DNA of 64,000 bases from JBDTVS01 sp040007095 (lineage in GTDB: Bacteria; Acidobacteriota; Vicinamibacteria; Vicinamibacterales; CAVVIG01), in the NCBI GenBank assembly GCA_040007095.1, contig JBDTVS010000199.1, positions 37,238 to 101,237 on the forward strand, in the 5' to 3' direction. This document shows, piece by piece, positions 8,422-18,117 of the stretch; within the stretch, counting starts at the first letter, position 1; every line of letters starts with the position of its first letter. The translations under genes and the position numbers were made by a program. Below the pieces are notes generated by a model, which ran no database searches, was not told the origin of the DNA, and saw only the letters and a list, made by a program, of their open reading frames with translations.

Positions 8422-9996
8422 TCAGACGCGATCGTGACGAGTTGCCCACTGCCTGAGTGTCGCCTGCCGTTCCCGGGCTTCGGGCACATTGTGGAGGCGA
8501 TCGATTGGCCACGGAAGACGGAACGTCCAATTCCCGTCGGTGACCGTCGCCGGCTCGTTGATCCGGTCGGGCCAGCCGAACACGTCCTGCACCGGTAGCA
8601 GCAGCAGATCGGACTTCGACGCGAACAGCGTCTCGAGCAGCACGTCGCGGACCTCGGCGGAAGTGGCGTTCAGGATGCCGGACCCGCCGCTGATGCGCTG
8701 CACCGTCGGCACGGCGTTCAGCTTCCGGCGCTCGTCGTCCGAGGCGGCTTCCCACCAGGTGACCATCGGCTCGGTGTCGTGGGTGCCCGACGCGGCGACC
8801 GAGACAGCGGGATAGTCGGCGGGATCGCGGAACGGCTGTCCCTCCGCGTGCCAGTACCGCTCCCAGCGCAGCACGCGAAATCCGGGAATGCCCTGGCGCG
8901 CGAGCGAGCCGCGAACGAAATCAGGGACGGTGCCGAGGTCCTCGGCGATGATCTCTGCCCCTGCCGCACGGAACAGACCGAGCACCCGCTCCCCCAACGC
9001 TTCCTGTTCGCGCTGCGTCGCGGGCGAGAAAAATGCGTCTGCCCCGTCACGGGGCCGGCCGTAGGTCCGATAGAAGCCGACCAGATGATCGATGCGGTAG
9101 CCGTTGAAGAGGTCCGCGCTGCGCCGGGCGCGCTCGTGAAGCCAGCGGAAATCCTGCAGCGCGATCACGTTCCACCGGTAAACCGGCATTCCCCAGTCCT
9201 GGCCGGTCGCACTGAACGCATCCGGCGGTGCCCCAAGCGACAAGTCGAGCCGGAACTGATCCTGTCGCGCCCACACATCGGCGCTGTCGGTATCGACCAT
9301 GAACGGCAGGTCGCCGAACAGCTGAACCCCGTGCAGGGTGCTGCGGGCCTGTTGCCACTGCACGCCGGCGAGCCACTGCAAGTACTGATGAAAGAGCACT
9401 TCGCCGGACAGCTCGCGGCGCGCGTGATCGATGGCCGTCGGCTCGCGCCGCTGCAACGCCTCCGGCCACTCTGTCCACGGCCGTTCGCCTTCGCGGACGT
9501 GAACCGCGCGGAAGATGGCGTAGTCCTCGATCCACCAGGCTTGTTCACTGAGGAACAACCTGAACGCGCGCGCCCGCGTCGTGTCGTTTCGCCACTCGGT
9601 GGCGTAGAACCGCTCGAAGGCGATCCGGCAGGCTCGCTGCTTGAGCGCTCGAACGTTTGCATAGTCCACCCGCGGCGCACGGCGTACCTGGGCCAGCAGG
9701 ACACGGTCCTCGTCGTTCAGCGTCTCTTCGCCGCCGAGCGCCACGAACTCGGGCACCATCGACAGCGAGATGTAGATCGGATCGATAGCCATCGCGCTGA
9801 TCGCCGAGTACGGCGACTGCTGGCCAGGAGCCATCTCGTTGAGGGGCAGCAACTGCAGCACGCGCTGGCCCGCCTCGGCCAGCCAGCGAGCGATGGTGGG
9901 GAGATCGCCGATATCGCCGATGCCCCAGCTCTCTGCGGACGCGCAGGCGAACAGCGGGATCAAGAGACCCGCGCGGCGGCTGCCAGGGTTACTCAT
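8422..9996 (-). CDS. malQ: 4-alpha-glucanotransferase (GH77)
   Basis: This 524-residue amylomaltase transfers alpha-1,4-glucan segments between maltooligosaccharides or glycogen-derived chains. The N-terminus has GLLIPLFACASAESWGIGDIGDL and the family signature QLLPLNEMAPGQQSPYSAISAMAIDPIYI. The nucleophile Asp is in FNGYRIDHLVGFYRTY, the acid/base Glu in IIAEDLGTVPDFV and the third carboxylate in SGTHDTEPMVTWWEA. Length is typical. It is flanked by repeat copies B and C and appears monocistronic. No other glycogen gene is nearby. Confidence 0.95.
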   Translation of the reverse strand: MSNPGSRRAGLLIPLFACASAESWGIGDIGDLPTIARWLAEAGQRVLQLLPLNEMAPGQQSPYSAISAMAIDPIYISLSMVPEFVALGGEETLNDEDRVLLAQVRRAPRVDYANVRALKQRACRIAFERFYATEWRNDTTRARAFRLFLSEQAWWIEDYAIFRAVHVREGERPWTEWPEALQRREPTAIDHARRELSGEVLFHQYLQWLAGVQWQQARSTLHGVQLFGDLPFMVDTDSADVWARQDQFRLDLSLGAPPDAFSATGQDWGMPVYRWNVIALQDFRWLHERARRSADLFNGYRIDHLVGFYRTYGRPRDGADAFFSPATQREQEALGERVLGLFRAAGAEIIAEDLGTVPDFVRGSLARQGIPGFRVLRWERYWHAEGQPFRDPADYPAVSVAASGTHDTEPMVTWWEAASDDERRKLNAVPTVQRISGGSGILNATSAEVRDVLLETLFASKSDLLLLPVQDVFGWPDRINEPATVTDGNWTFRLPWPIDRLHNVPEARERQATLRQWATRHDRV

Positions 9997-10104
9997 GGCC
10001 GGGGCCGTGTCGTCTCGAAATGACCACCGCGCACATCGCCTGTGCGAGTGGCACGAAGGAATGCCTCGTTGGCCGCCGGTCGCCGCTCATACACTCGTCC
10101 TGCC

Positions 10105-10270
10105 CTGGCAGCCCGTGGTGAAAGTCTGGCGTCGCACCGAGACGGGCGAGGCGCCTCGCGGGCAAGGCGTGACGACCGGGAATACCGGGAGTATTTGAGT
10201 GAGGAGCAACGCAGCCCCCGGGGATGCATCGCCCGTCGAATGCAGCCAGACTTCCACCACGGGCTGCCAG
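10105..10270 (-). repeat. Interspersed inverted-repeat element, copy C
   Basis: The 25-bp terminal inverted repeats differ at one position (left 10105-10129, beginning CTGGCAGCCCGTGGTGAAAG; right 10246-10270). The core is in the opposite orientation to copies A and D. With its flanks it fills the 300-bp gap between malQ and the class I/II aminotransferase gene; I see no gene in that gap. Confidence 0.9.
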
Positions 10271-10296
10271 TGCGGTAAGCGTCACGTCCTCCTCGT

Positions 10297-11472
10297 TCAT
10301 GCAGCGCCGACAACCTGAGCGAGCAGCCGGCCGACCCCGTCGGCAAACGACTGTTCCTGCGGAAGCAGGCTCAGGATCAGGAACGATTCGCGCGGGAAAT
10401 CAAAGAAATAGCCCGGGTGCGCCACTACACCTGCCTGCGACACCAGATCGATCACCAGATCCTCTTCCGATCGCAACGTCGGCACCTGGATGATCGCGGA
10501 CCATCCACCGGCGGCATTCAGGACGCGGCACCAGGGCAGGTCGGCGGCCTGTGCCTTCAACTGTCGATAGTTGGCGGTGATCCGCGCCGTGATTTGCGCT
10601 CGGATGGCGCTTCCCCGGTCGAACAAATCGGCGGCGGCCAGTTGCACCGGTGTGGACACCGAGAGGTAGGTGTCACAAATCACTTCAAGGCGCTGCAGCG
10701 CCTCGTGCACCACCCGCTCGGGGCCCGAGACCGCGATCCATCCGAGCTTCACCTGGGGGAGCCCGATCGACTTGGACAGCCCTCCCAGCGCGAACACCAG
10801 CACGTCCTCTCGCGACAGCACCGGTGCAACACCGCCCGCGGCACCCGGTTCGAGCTCGTAGTCGGCGAACACTTCGTCGGCAATCAGCGCCAGATCGAGC
10901 CGCGCGCAGCAGGCCGCCAATCGATCGAGCTCGTCCTGCGACGAAAAAGAGCCGGTCGGATTGTTCGGGTTCACGATCAGGATCGCCCGCGTGCGAGGAC
11001 CGAGCGCGCGTTCGACGCTGGGGAAATCGATCGACCATACCCCGTTGTACTCGAGATCGTAGGGCCGCGCGACCACGCCGTCCAACGCCGTGAGGTGCTC
11101 GAACAGCGGATAGCTCGGGCGCGGCACCAGGATGTCGTCGCCGGGTGCAGCGAGCAGCTTGAAGAGCAGGGAGTATGCCTCGCTCGTGCTGGCCGTCAGA
11201 GCGACGCGCTCGGGAGCAATCGCGATGCCGCGCCGCTGGTAGTCCCCGGCCACGGCTCGGCGAGCGGCCAGGATGCCGAAGGGTTGCGGCGCGTAGGCCA
11301 GGCCGCGGCAGTCCGCGAGCGGCGCGAGCAGGTCTTTCGGATAGTCGAGTCCGACGCGCGTGGGATTCGACTCCGTCAAATCGATCACCGGTTGGCCAGC
11401 CGCGCGTCGCTCGTGCAAGACCTCGCTCAGCCGGTTTGGCGCGAGGTCGCCGCTGATTCGAGAAGAAAACAC
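10297..11472 (-). CDS. PLP-dependent class I/II aminotransferase
   Basis: This 391-residue fold-type I aminotransferase has the family blocks IDLTESNPTRVG near the N-terminus, ILIVNPNNPTGSFSS, LIADEVFADYEL with the PLP-ring Asp, and the Schiff-base Lys in FALGGLSKSIGLPQVKLGWI. The C-terminal Arg that binds the substrate carboxylate is likely in FPRESFLILSLLP. The substrate cannot be assigned; it resembles aspartate/alanine-type enzymes. It starts with GTG, and the upstream M49 gene's TAG stop runs into AGGT, a possible ribosome site. With only a 5-nt gap the two genes are probably co-transcribed, which would link peptide breakdown to amino acid use. Confidence 0.88.
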   Translation of the reverse strand: MFSSRISGDLAPNRLSEVLHERRAAGQPVIDLTESNPTRVGLDYPKDLLAPLADCRGLAYAPQPFGILAARRAVAGDYQRRGIAIAPERVALTASTSEAYSLLFKLLAAPGDDILVPRPSYPLFEHLTALDGVVARPYDLEYNGVWSIDFPSVERALGPRTRAILIVNPNNPTGSFSSQDELDRLAACCARLDLALIADEVFADYELEPGAAGGVAPVLSREDVLVFALGGLSKSIGLPQVKLGWIAVSGPERVVHEALQRLEVICDTYLSVSTPVQLAAADLFDRGSAIRAQITARITANYRQLKAQAADLPWCRVLNAAGGWSAIIQVPTLRSEEDLVIDLVSQAGVVAHPGYFFDFPRESFLILSLLPQEQSFADGVGRLLAQVVGAA

Positions 11473-11477
11473 CAGAC

Positions 11478-13511
11478 CTACCGGAGCGCGCGGGTGGCCG
11501 CCGAGTATTCGAGCATCTGTTTGGCGAAATCCATCGGATACGAGAGCGCGACGTCGGTCACTTCGCCTGAAGCGCTCTTCACGAGCTCGAGCTTCGGCAT
11601 CACGAATCCAGTGTACGACGGCAGATTCAGCTTCTCGACGCGTGACACGATCTCGTCGCGCAACTTGGGATCGAAATGGACGCCGTGGGCGTCGAACAGC
11701 TGCCGCGCCGCGGCATAGTCGCCCTCCGACTTGATGCGCTGGACCTCGGCCAGCAACCGGCCGACCCCGTCGTGAAAGGCCTTGGGATCCGTCATCACAT
11801 AGTAGGTCTTGCTGTCGCGCGTCCGCACTTCGATGGCTTTCGTGTTGGCCGTCAACCAGTGCACGATCATCTGGCGGTTGCGCATGTGGTCTTCTTCGAT
11901 CTGGCTGCCCTGGCGGACCCGTCGCAGCTGCACCAGGGCGTTGCGGGTGTAGGACTCGTACTCCGTCCTGACGATTTCGTCGTGGTCGGCGGCGCTGACC
12001 AGGCCCAGCTCCACCAGCCGCGGATCCGGCAGGAAATACAACGCGACCAGGTCGGCGCGCGCCTCCTCCAGCGCGGAGTATTGCTCTTTCATGATCGACA
12101 CGAGCTTCCCCGCCAACCGTTCCTCGATCTTGCCCGACGCATGCCCGATCACTTCATGCATGTCCGTCGTCAATTCGCCGGCGAGGGCGCTCCACTTGGC
12201 GGCGCGCGCCGCCTCCTCCGGCGTCCACGAGAACTCGCTCCGAAGCGCCGGCACCGTGGACTTGTCGTACGCCTCGGTCACATTCGACAGCGACACGGAC
12301 TTGCTGCCGAAGCGCTCGCGGATCGCCTGATCGTTCGGGAGGTTGATTCCCACCGGCGTCACCGGTCCGGAGTCGCCCGTCTCGATCACCACATCGATGG
12401 CGTTGGCCGTGATCCCCTGCACACCCTGTTTGCGGTACTTGGCGTCCCAGGGCATCCGATCTTCGAACCATTGGGCGCTCTCCGCGAGCTTGCGAATGCC
12501 GGAGGTCTTCTCGCGGTTGACGTAGAAAACGAGGCTCTCGAAAGCGCCTTTGGTGCCGCGAGCGTCGAGGTAGACCTCGATGAACCCGTTGATGGTGTCG
12601 ACCGGCGACGCCTTGTCCTGGACCCAGGCGATGTCGTACGCCTCGCGGTCCTTGGTCTCGCCGGTCTGATAGAACGTGACCAGCGCTCGCAGCGCTTTCG
12701 CCATCGGTTCGGTGGCGAACGGGATCGCCGCCTCCAGGTGTTGAACGACCGCCGCCAGCGGCTTGCCGTAGAGCCCGCCGACGCGATAGACCTCCTCGAC
12801 GATCTTGCCGTTCCTCTTCACCAGCCGCGAATTGAGCGGGTGCTGCTCCTGGTAGCCGTCGAGGTCCTTCATCGTGAGGCCGACGTAGAGGTTGTTGGCG
12901 CTCGCGGTCAGCAGGTCCTTTCCCGCCGGCGGCGTTTTCGCCGTCACCATTGGATCCACGTCCGGATCGAAGAACGCCGGTTTCAGCCGGGCCAGGGCCC
13001 GGTCGAGCGTCTCGCCATTGCGCAGGGCGAAGGTGGCACCGGCGCTTTCGGCCGCCTTCGCCGCGGCGGCGAACGCCTCGGGCGTGCTCCGCAGGACGAA
13101 CTTTCGGGCGGTCAGGTTGTTGAACGGCCCGCTGTTGATCCAAAAGAGTTTGGTGTAGCGGCGAATCTCTTCGAGCGTCTTGGGATCGACACTCGTGGAG
13201 TGCGTGAGGATCGCCTCGAGAATATCGCGCATCTCGAGGCTGTGCTCATAGCGCTGGTCGTAGTAGATGTCGCGTCCGGCGATCGCCGCCTGGTAGAGAT
13301 GCCAGATGAGCGTCTTGTCTTTGAGCGGCAGCGCCGCGAATCCGTCGGCATACAACTGCACGACCGCCGCTTCGTCGATCTGTTCGAGCAGATACTGCCG
13401 GCTGGCGGCTGGCGGGGACGCCGGCGACACGGGCAGGTTGGTGGCCGCCGGCTGATTGCTTCCGCACGCAACGCTTCCGACGGCAGTCATCACAAGCAGG
13501 ATCCTCTTCAT
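11478..13511 (-). CDS. Dipeptidyl peptidase III-like lipoprotein (M49)
   Basis: This 677-residue protein starts with a lipoprotein signal (MKRILLVMTAVGSVACGSN), so it is probably anchored in the outer membrane or periplasm. The M49 zinc site is clear: HEVIGH, the family's HExxGH, followed about 50 residues later by EEARADLVALYFL, equivalent to the EECRAE segment with the third ligand. Other DPP-III-like segments are FWINSGPFNN and NLPNDQAIRERFGSKSVSLSNV. The family releases dipeptides from the N-terminus of short peptides. It lies 5 nt upstream of the aminotransferase gene, so the two are likely an operon. Confidence 0.92.
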   Translation of the reverse strand: MKRILLVMTAVGSVACGSNQPAATNLPVSPASPPAASRQYLLEQIDEAAVVQLYADGFAALPLKDKTLIWHLYQAAIAGRDIYYDQRYEHSLEMRDILEAILTHSTSVDPKTLEEIRRYTKLFWINSGPFNNLTARKFVLRSTPEAFAAAAKAAESAGATFALRNGETLDRALARLKPAFFDPDVDPMVTAKTPPAGKDLLTASANNLYVGLTMKDLDGYQEQHPLNSRLVKRNGKIVEEVYRVGGLYGKPLAAVVQHLEAAIPFATEPMAKALRALVTFYQTGETKDREAYDIAWVQDKASPVDTINGFIEVYLDARGTKGAFESLVFYVNREKTSGIRKLAESAQWFEDRMPWDAKYRKQGVQGITANAIDVVIETGDSGPVTPVGINLPNDQAIRERFGSKSVSLSNVTEAYDKSTVPALRSEFSWTPEEAARAAKWSALAGELTTDMHEVIGHASGKIEERLAGKLVSIMKEQYSALEEARADLVALYFLPDPRLVELGLVSAADHDEIVRTEYESYTRNALVQLRRVRQGSQIEEDHMRNRQMIVHWLTANTKAIEVRTRDSKTYYVMTDPKAFHDGVGRLLAEVQRIKSEGDYAAARQLFDAHGVHFDPKLRDEIVSRVEKLNLPSYTGFVMPKLELVKSASGEVTDVALSYPMDFAKQMLEYSAATRALR

Positions 13512-13607
13512 AAGTCTCTCTCAGCGTAGCGCAAGCACCGGTCCCGCTGAAGAGCTATGAGCTATGCGTCTTCACTGGACCACGATCCCGCCGTCGATGC
13601 TGCCCTC

Positions 13608-14990
13608 TCAAGTTAGAGGCAATTCGACCTTTTCGAGATACTTGGCGATGTGAATCGGCCAGCCGAGATCCGTCTGAATCCGGGAGGCAAGGGCCTGGAG
13701 CGGAGCAGGCTCCCCGTGAACCAGATAGGTCATCGCCGGAGGACGGGAAAAACCGGACAGCCAACGCATGATCTCGCCGACATCCGCGTGAGCGGACATC
13801 GAATCGATCCGCTCGATGCGCGCCGCCACCGGCACCTCGAGTCCCTGAATCTTCACCTTCGTCGCGCCGTCGCACAGTTGACGGCCACGAGTCCCCGCGG
13901 ATTGATAGCCGACGAACAGCACGGTGTTGTTCGCGTTGGGCAGGCCGGCGGCCAGGTGATGGAGCACGCGCCCCCCAGTCGCCATCCCGCTTGCCGCGAT
14001 CACGATCGCCGGCGTGCTCGACGACACCAGCTCCATCGATTCCTGCGCCGAGGCCACAATCGTCATCCGCTCGGTGCCGAACGCGCACGCGTCGTGCTCG
14101 CCTGAGGTCATCTCGGGATCCAGCTCGTCACAGCGCTGGGCATAGAACTGGAGCGCCCCGGCGGCCATGGGACTGTCGACATACACCGGCAGCGTCGGGA
14201 TCTGCTTGCTGCGCTCGAGACGCCTCAGCCAATACAGCAGCTCCTCGACGCGACCAACCGCGAAGGATGGGATGATCACGCGGCCGTTGCGCTTCACTGT
14301 TTCGTTGATAATCGCCGCCAGCCGCATGCCGCCATCGTCGGGCTCGTGGAGACGATCGCCGTAGGTGGACTCGAGCAGCAACACATCGGTCTCGACGACG
14401 GGCGCGGGATCGGGAAGCACCGGACGGCCGTAGCGACCGAGGTCACCGCCGAACAGGATGGTCTTGTCGCCAATCGTGATCCGTGCGTACGCCGATCCGA
14501 GAAGGTGACCCGCATTGAGAAACTCGACCTCCACGCCGGGCACGACGGGCATCGGCCGCTCGTAGCCGACCGGCTGCAGCTGCGTCAACGTGCGGGCGGC
14601 GTCGAGCTCGGTGTAGAGCGGCAGCGCGGGCGAGTGCTTGGAGAAGCCGCGACGGTTCGCCAGCCGGGCGTCCTCCTCTTGAATGTGCGCGGAATCGGGC
14701 AGTATGAGCGTGCACAGGTCGCGCGTCCCGGCGGTGCAGAAGATGCGGCCGCGAAAGCCGCCCGCGACCAGCCGCGGCAGGTAGCCGCAGTGGTCGAGAT
14801 GCGCGTGCGTGAGCACCACGGCGTTGATGCGCTTGGGGTCGATGGGAAACGCCGCCCAGTTCCTCAGGCGCAGCTCTTTCAGCCCCTGAAACAACCCGCC
14901 ATCGACGAGCACGCGGTGATCGCCAAGATCCAACAGATGTTTGGACCCGGTCACCGTCCCTGCGGCGCCGAGAAACGTCAGAGTGGGCAT
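13608..14990 (-). CDS. MBL-fold beta-CASP ribonuclease-like protein
   Basis: This 460-residue metallo-beta-lactamase/beta-CASP protein has FLGAAGTVTGSKHLLDLG at the N-terminus and motif 2 LTHAHLDHCG. It also has NAGHLLGSAYARI, the beta-CASP cap with SFAVGRVEELLYWL, and the RNA-specificity (RMMBL) domain with ASGMATGGRVLHHL, SMSAHADVGEIMRWL and YLVHGEPAP. These match the CPSF-like RNA exonuclease/endonuclease group. The ATG is only 21 nt from the start of the divergent DPP-IV gene, and a -10-like TATAGT lies 6 nt upstream. The message may therefore be leaderless and share its -10 element with the neighbour. Confidence 0.9.
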   Translation of the reverse strand: MPTLTFLGAAGTVTGSKHLLDLGDHRVLVDGGLFQGLKELRLRNWAAFPIDPKRINAVVLTHAHLDHCGYLPRLVAGGFRGRIFCTAGTRDLCTLILPDSAHIQEEDARLANRRGFSKHSPALPLYTELDAARTLTQLQPVGYERPMPVVPGVEVEFLNAGHLLGSAYARITIGDKTILFGGDLGRYGRPVLPDPAPVVETDVLLLESTYGDRLHEPDDGGMRLAAIINETVKRNGRVIIPSFAVGRVEELLYWLRRLERSKQIPTLPVYVDSPMAAGALQFYAQRCDELDPEMTSGEHDACAFGTERMTIVASAQESMELVSSSTPAIVIAASGMATGGRVLHHLAAGLPNANNTVLFVGYQSAGTRGRQLCDGATKVKIQGLEVPVAARIERIDSMSAHADVGEIMRWLSGFSRPPAMTYLVHGEPAPLQALASRIQTDLGWPIHIAKYLEKVELPLT

Positions 14991-14996
14991 TCGATG

Positions 14997-15004
14997 ACTA
15001 TACT
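14997..15004. promoter_or_regulatory. Shared divergent -10 element (ACTATACT)
   Basis: On the plus strand TATACT (14999-15004) ends 7 nt before the DPP-IV ATG at 15012. On the minus strand TATAGT (15002-14997) ends 6 nt before the MBL ATG at 14990. The two hexamers overlap by four bases. Symmetrical -10 elements are known to drive divergent transcription. If active, both transcripts are leaderless and each -35 lies in the opposite gene's coding start. Confidence 0.5.
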
Positions 15005-15011
15005 GGAGGTC

Positions 15012-17264
15012 ATGCGCCGAGTGATTCGGGTATGGTGTCCGGCCGCAGCCGCGTTCCTGCTGATGTGGACGCTGGCGGTCCCGATCGTCGCCCAGCAGAA
15101 ACGGCTCTCACTCGACGACATCTACGATCCGGGCCGGCGGGTCAGCTTCAGCGGTATTCCTTCTCCCGAGATCACGTGGATCGACGGCGCGCATTTCGCT
15201 TCGGCGAGCCGGGGCAGTGGAGACTGGCTCAAGGTCGACGCGGCCAGCGGCGCGTCGACGCCGTTGTTCGACGCCGAAAAGATCGAAGGCGCGCTCGTCA
15301 AGCTGACTGGAGTCAACGCCGGCGAGGCGGGGCGCGCCGTCCGTTCGCGATCGCTGACGTTCAATCAGGCGCATACGGCGGCCGTCCTGCAATTGGGGGA
15401 CGATCTTTACGGTTATTCATTCGACGAAGGGCGCGCCGTTCGATTGACGGACACGCCGGGTTCAGAGGAGCAGACCTCGTTCAGCCCCGACGGCAAGACC
15501 GTCGCGTTCGTGCGGGGCAACAACCTGTATGTGTCCGACTTCGCGACCGGACACGAAACGGCGCTGACCCAGGACGGCGCCGCAAGGATTCTCAACGGCC
15601 GGCTGGACTGGGTGTACGAAGAAGAGCTCTACGGACGAGGCAACACACGAGGGTACTGGTGGAGCCCGGATTCGCGCGCGCTGGCATTTCTGCGAATCGA
15701 CGATACGCCGGTGCCATCGTATCCGGTGGTCGATCACATTCCTTACGAGCAGACCGTCGAGCAGTGGGATTACCCGAAGGCCGGTGATCCGAATCCGATC
15801 GTCAGCCTGGGCGTGTCACGAGTGGCCGGCGGTTCGCCGACCTGGGTGGACACCTCGAAATACCCGGCCGCCGATCGTTTAATCGTTCGCGTCGCCTGGT
15901 CTCCAGACAGCCGGCGCGTCATCTACGCCGTTCAAAATCGCACGCAGACGTGGCTTGAACTGAATGCCGCTGCCCCCGGCTCCGGCGCCCCTGCGACGCT
16001 CCTTCGCGAAACCAGCACCCACTGGATCAGCGGCGACGATGTGGAGCCTCCGACGTGGCTGAGCGACGGCTCGTTTCTCTGGATCAGCGATCGGTCGGGA
16101 TGGCGGCACCTCTATCACTACAACGGCAACGGCGGGCTCATCAGGCAAGTGACCACCGGGAAATGGGAGATGCGCACGTTGCACGGCGTCGACGAGCCAC
16201 AAGGCTGGGTCTACTTCTCGGGTACCGAGCGCAGTCCGATCGGCGGCGACGTCTACCGCATCAAGCTGGATGGCTCGGGGATGCGGCGGCTGTCGGCGGC
16301 CGAGGGGACGCACACGGCGTCGTTCAGTCCATCGATGGCCTACTACGTCGATACGTGGAGCAATGTGACGACGCCGCCGCAAACGCGGCTGCACGCCGGG
16401 GACGGCTCGATAGTCCGCGTCCTCGAGCAGAATACGGTCGCGGCGCTCGGCGAGTATCGGCTGTCGAAGCCGGAGCTGCTGCAGGTGAAGACCCGCGACG
16501 GTTTCATCATGGAAGCGATGATGATCAAGCCGCCGGACTTCGATCGGTCGCGCCGCTATCCCGTCTACCAGTTCACCTATGGCGGTCCGCATGCGCAGCA
16601 GGTCAAAAATGCGTGGGGCGGGTCGCAGTACATCTACCACCAGCTGCTCGCCCAGCAAGGCATCATCGTCTGGATTTGCGACAACCGGACGGCCAGCGGC
16701 AAGGGGAGCGAGTCCGAGTGGCCGCTGTACAGGAATTTTGGCGAGAGCGAGCTGCGGGACATCGAGGACGGCGTGTCGTGGTTGAAGGATCAGCCGTACG
16801 TCGACGGCACACGAATCGGCATCCACGGGTGGAGTTACGGCGGCTACATGACCAGCTACGCCTTGACCCACAGCAAGAGCTTCGTGATGGGCATCGCGGG
16901 AGGGACGGTCGCCGACTGGCGCGACTACGATTCGATCTACACCGAGCGCTACATGGGGACCCCGGCCGAGAATCCCGAGGGCTACCGAAAGAGCGCGCCG
17001 CGGTTTGCCGCCGGGGATTTGCACGGCGCGTTGATGCTGATTCACGGGTCGATCGACGACAACGTGCACATGGCGAACACGCTGCAGTTCGCCTACGAGC
17101 TACAGAAGGCGCAGAAGCCGTTTCAGCTGATGGTGTATCCCAAATCGCGCCACGGCATCACCGATCCCGCCCTGGTCAAGCACTTGCGAGCGACGATGTT
17201 CGACTTCGTAACGAGCCACCTGCTGCCTGCCGCGGGGTCGGCGTCTTCCACGAAGCGTCGCTGA
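15012..17264 (+). CDS. Dipeptidyl peptidase IV-like serine peptidase (S9B)
   Basis: This 750-residue exported prolyl dipeptidase-like enzyme has a signal peptide (residues 1-29, ending VPIVAQ). An eight-bladed propeller (DPPIV_N) follows, with LDWVYEEELYGRGNTRGYWWSPDS, which carries the Glu pair that holds the substrate N-terminus. The C-terminal hydrolase domain has the nucleophile in GIHGWSYGGYMTSYALTHS, the Asp in IHGSIDDNVHMANTLQ and the His in YPKSRHGITDP. It cleaves X-Pro dipeptides. The ATG 15012 is preferred over 14994 because GGAGG and TATACT lie just upstream and it gives a clean signal peptide. It is divergent from the beta-CASP gene. Confidence 0.94.
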   Translation: MRRVIRVWCPAAAAFLLMWTLAVPIVAQQKRLSLDDIYDPGRRVSFSGIPSPEITWIDGAHFASASRGSGDWLKVDAASGASTPLFDAEKIEGALVKLTGVNAGEAGRAVRSRSLTFNQAHTAAVLQLGDDLYGYSFDEGRAVRLTDTPGSEEQTSFSPDGKTVAFVRGNNLYVSDFATGHETALTQDGAARILNGRLDWVYEEELYGRGNTRGYWWSPDSRALAFLRIDDTPVPSYPVVDHIPYEQTVEQWDYPKAGDPNPIVSLGVSRVAGGSPTWVDTSKYPAADRLIVRVAWSPDSRRVIYAVQNRTQTWLELNAAAPGSGAPATLLRETSTHWISGDDVEPPTWLSDGSFLWISDRSGWRHLYHYNGNGGLIRQVTTGKWEMRTLHGVDEPQGWVYFSGTERSPIGGDVYRIKLDGSGMRRLSAAEGTHTASFSPSMAYYVDTWSNVTTPPQTRLHAGDGSIVRVLEQNTVAALGEYRLSKPELLQVKTRDGFIMEAMMIKPPDFDRSRRYPVYQFTYGGPHAQQVKNAWGGSQYIYHQLLAQQGIIVWICDNRTASGKGSESEWPLYRNFGESELRDIEDGVSWLKDQPYVDGTRIGIHGWSYGGYMTSYALTHSKSFVMGIAGGTVADWRDYDSIYTERYMGTPAENPEGYRKSAPRFAAGDLHGALMLIHGSIDDNVHMANTLQFAYELQKAQKPFQLMVYPKSRHGITDPALVKHLRATMFDFVTSHLLPAAGSASSTKRR

Positions 17265-17436
17265 GTATCCCGTCACGTCACCCACCGACATCACCGAGAC
17301 CCTCCCAAGGTTGCTCGGTGTGCTCGGCAGTGATCGGCAATCGCGACAGTGCCCCTGAAGGCTCATGCCCTTTGGAAATTCAAGCCTGAGCATGACCAAG
17401 AAATGCGTCGCGGCGCGTCTAGCTAGGATGGAAAAC

Positions 17437-17871
17437 ATGAAAAAGTCCGCGGCCGATCAAAGCCAGTCGGCGTCAGAGCTCATCTCGGAAAGAATCGCCG
17501 AACTCGAAGGCTGGCGCGGGAAGACCCTCAGCAAAATGCGAAAGCTCATCAAGCAAGCAGACCCAAACGTCGTCGAAGAGTGGAAGTGGGTCAAACCAAC
17601 AAGACCCGGTACCCCGGTGTGGTCGCACGACGGCATCATCTGCACCGGCGAATCCTATAAGAGCGTCGTGAAGCTGACCTTCGCCAAGGGCGCGTCACTG
17701 AAGGATCCGGCGCGTCTCTTCAACTCGAGTCTCGACGGAAACGTACGCCGCGCGATCGACATTCACGAAGGAGAAGACGTTGACGAGTCCGCCTTCACGG
17801 CGCTCGTTCGCCAAGCGGTCTCCCTCAACAGTTCTGGCAAGTCGAAACCCTCGAAGAAGCCGAAATCCTGA
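17437..17871 (+). CDS. DUF1801 domain protein
   Basis: This 144-residue soluble protein has the YdhG/DUF1801 pattern: an N-terminal helical region ([26 protein letters not shown]), then [27 protein letters not shown], then [18 protein letters not shown]. The tail is Lys/Ser-rich. The start has AGGATGG five bases upstream; three further upstream in-frame ATGs lack such a site. The function of the family is unknown, though these genes often travel with YCII and similar small stress-associated proteins. Here a truncated YCII-like gene lies just downstream on the other strand. Confidence 0.85.
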   Translation: MKKSAADQSQSASELISERIAELEGWRGKTLSKMRKLIKQADPNVVEEWKWVKPTRPGTPVWSHDGIICTGESYKSVVKLTFAKGASLKDPARLFNSSLDGNVRRAIDIHEGEDVDESAFTALVRQAVSLNSSGKSKPSKKPKS

Positions 17872-17880
17872 GAGTCGCTT

Positions 17881-18117
17881 CTAGAACGAAGCCACCGCAG
17901 TCCTGAAATGAACGATTGCCGTTAAGATGTCCGCAAAGCCGGTGAAGGTCGCAGAAAAGGGCACCACTAGGCGGGTCGCTGCGAAGGCGGTCGCCAGGTC
18001 GTCGTTGAAACGGTGCATGAAGTTGATATGGGCCTTGATCTCCTCCGGCGCCCACGTGCCAATACCCGCCTTCTCCCATCCCGCTCGCGGCGCGTGCATC
18101 ATCAGCATGTACTTCAT
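17881..18117 (-). pseudogene. Truncated YCII-like (DGPF) protein
   Basis: The first 40 residues (MKYMLMMHAPRAGWEKAGIG, then TWAPEEIKAHINFMHRFNDDL) are a good match to the start of YCII/DGPF proteins, and AAGAGGAG sits at the right distance upstream. After NDDL the sequence (ATRLVVPFSATFTGF...) no longer resembles the family and stops at about 78 residues, where relatives have about 110-140. None of the three frames restores the missing part containing the DGPF motif, so a deletion or replacement rather than a simple frameshift is likely. It could still be expressed as a short chimera. Confidence 0.6.
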
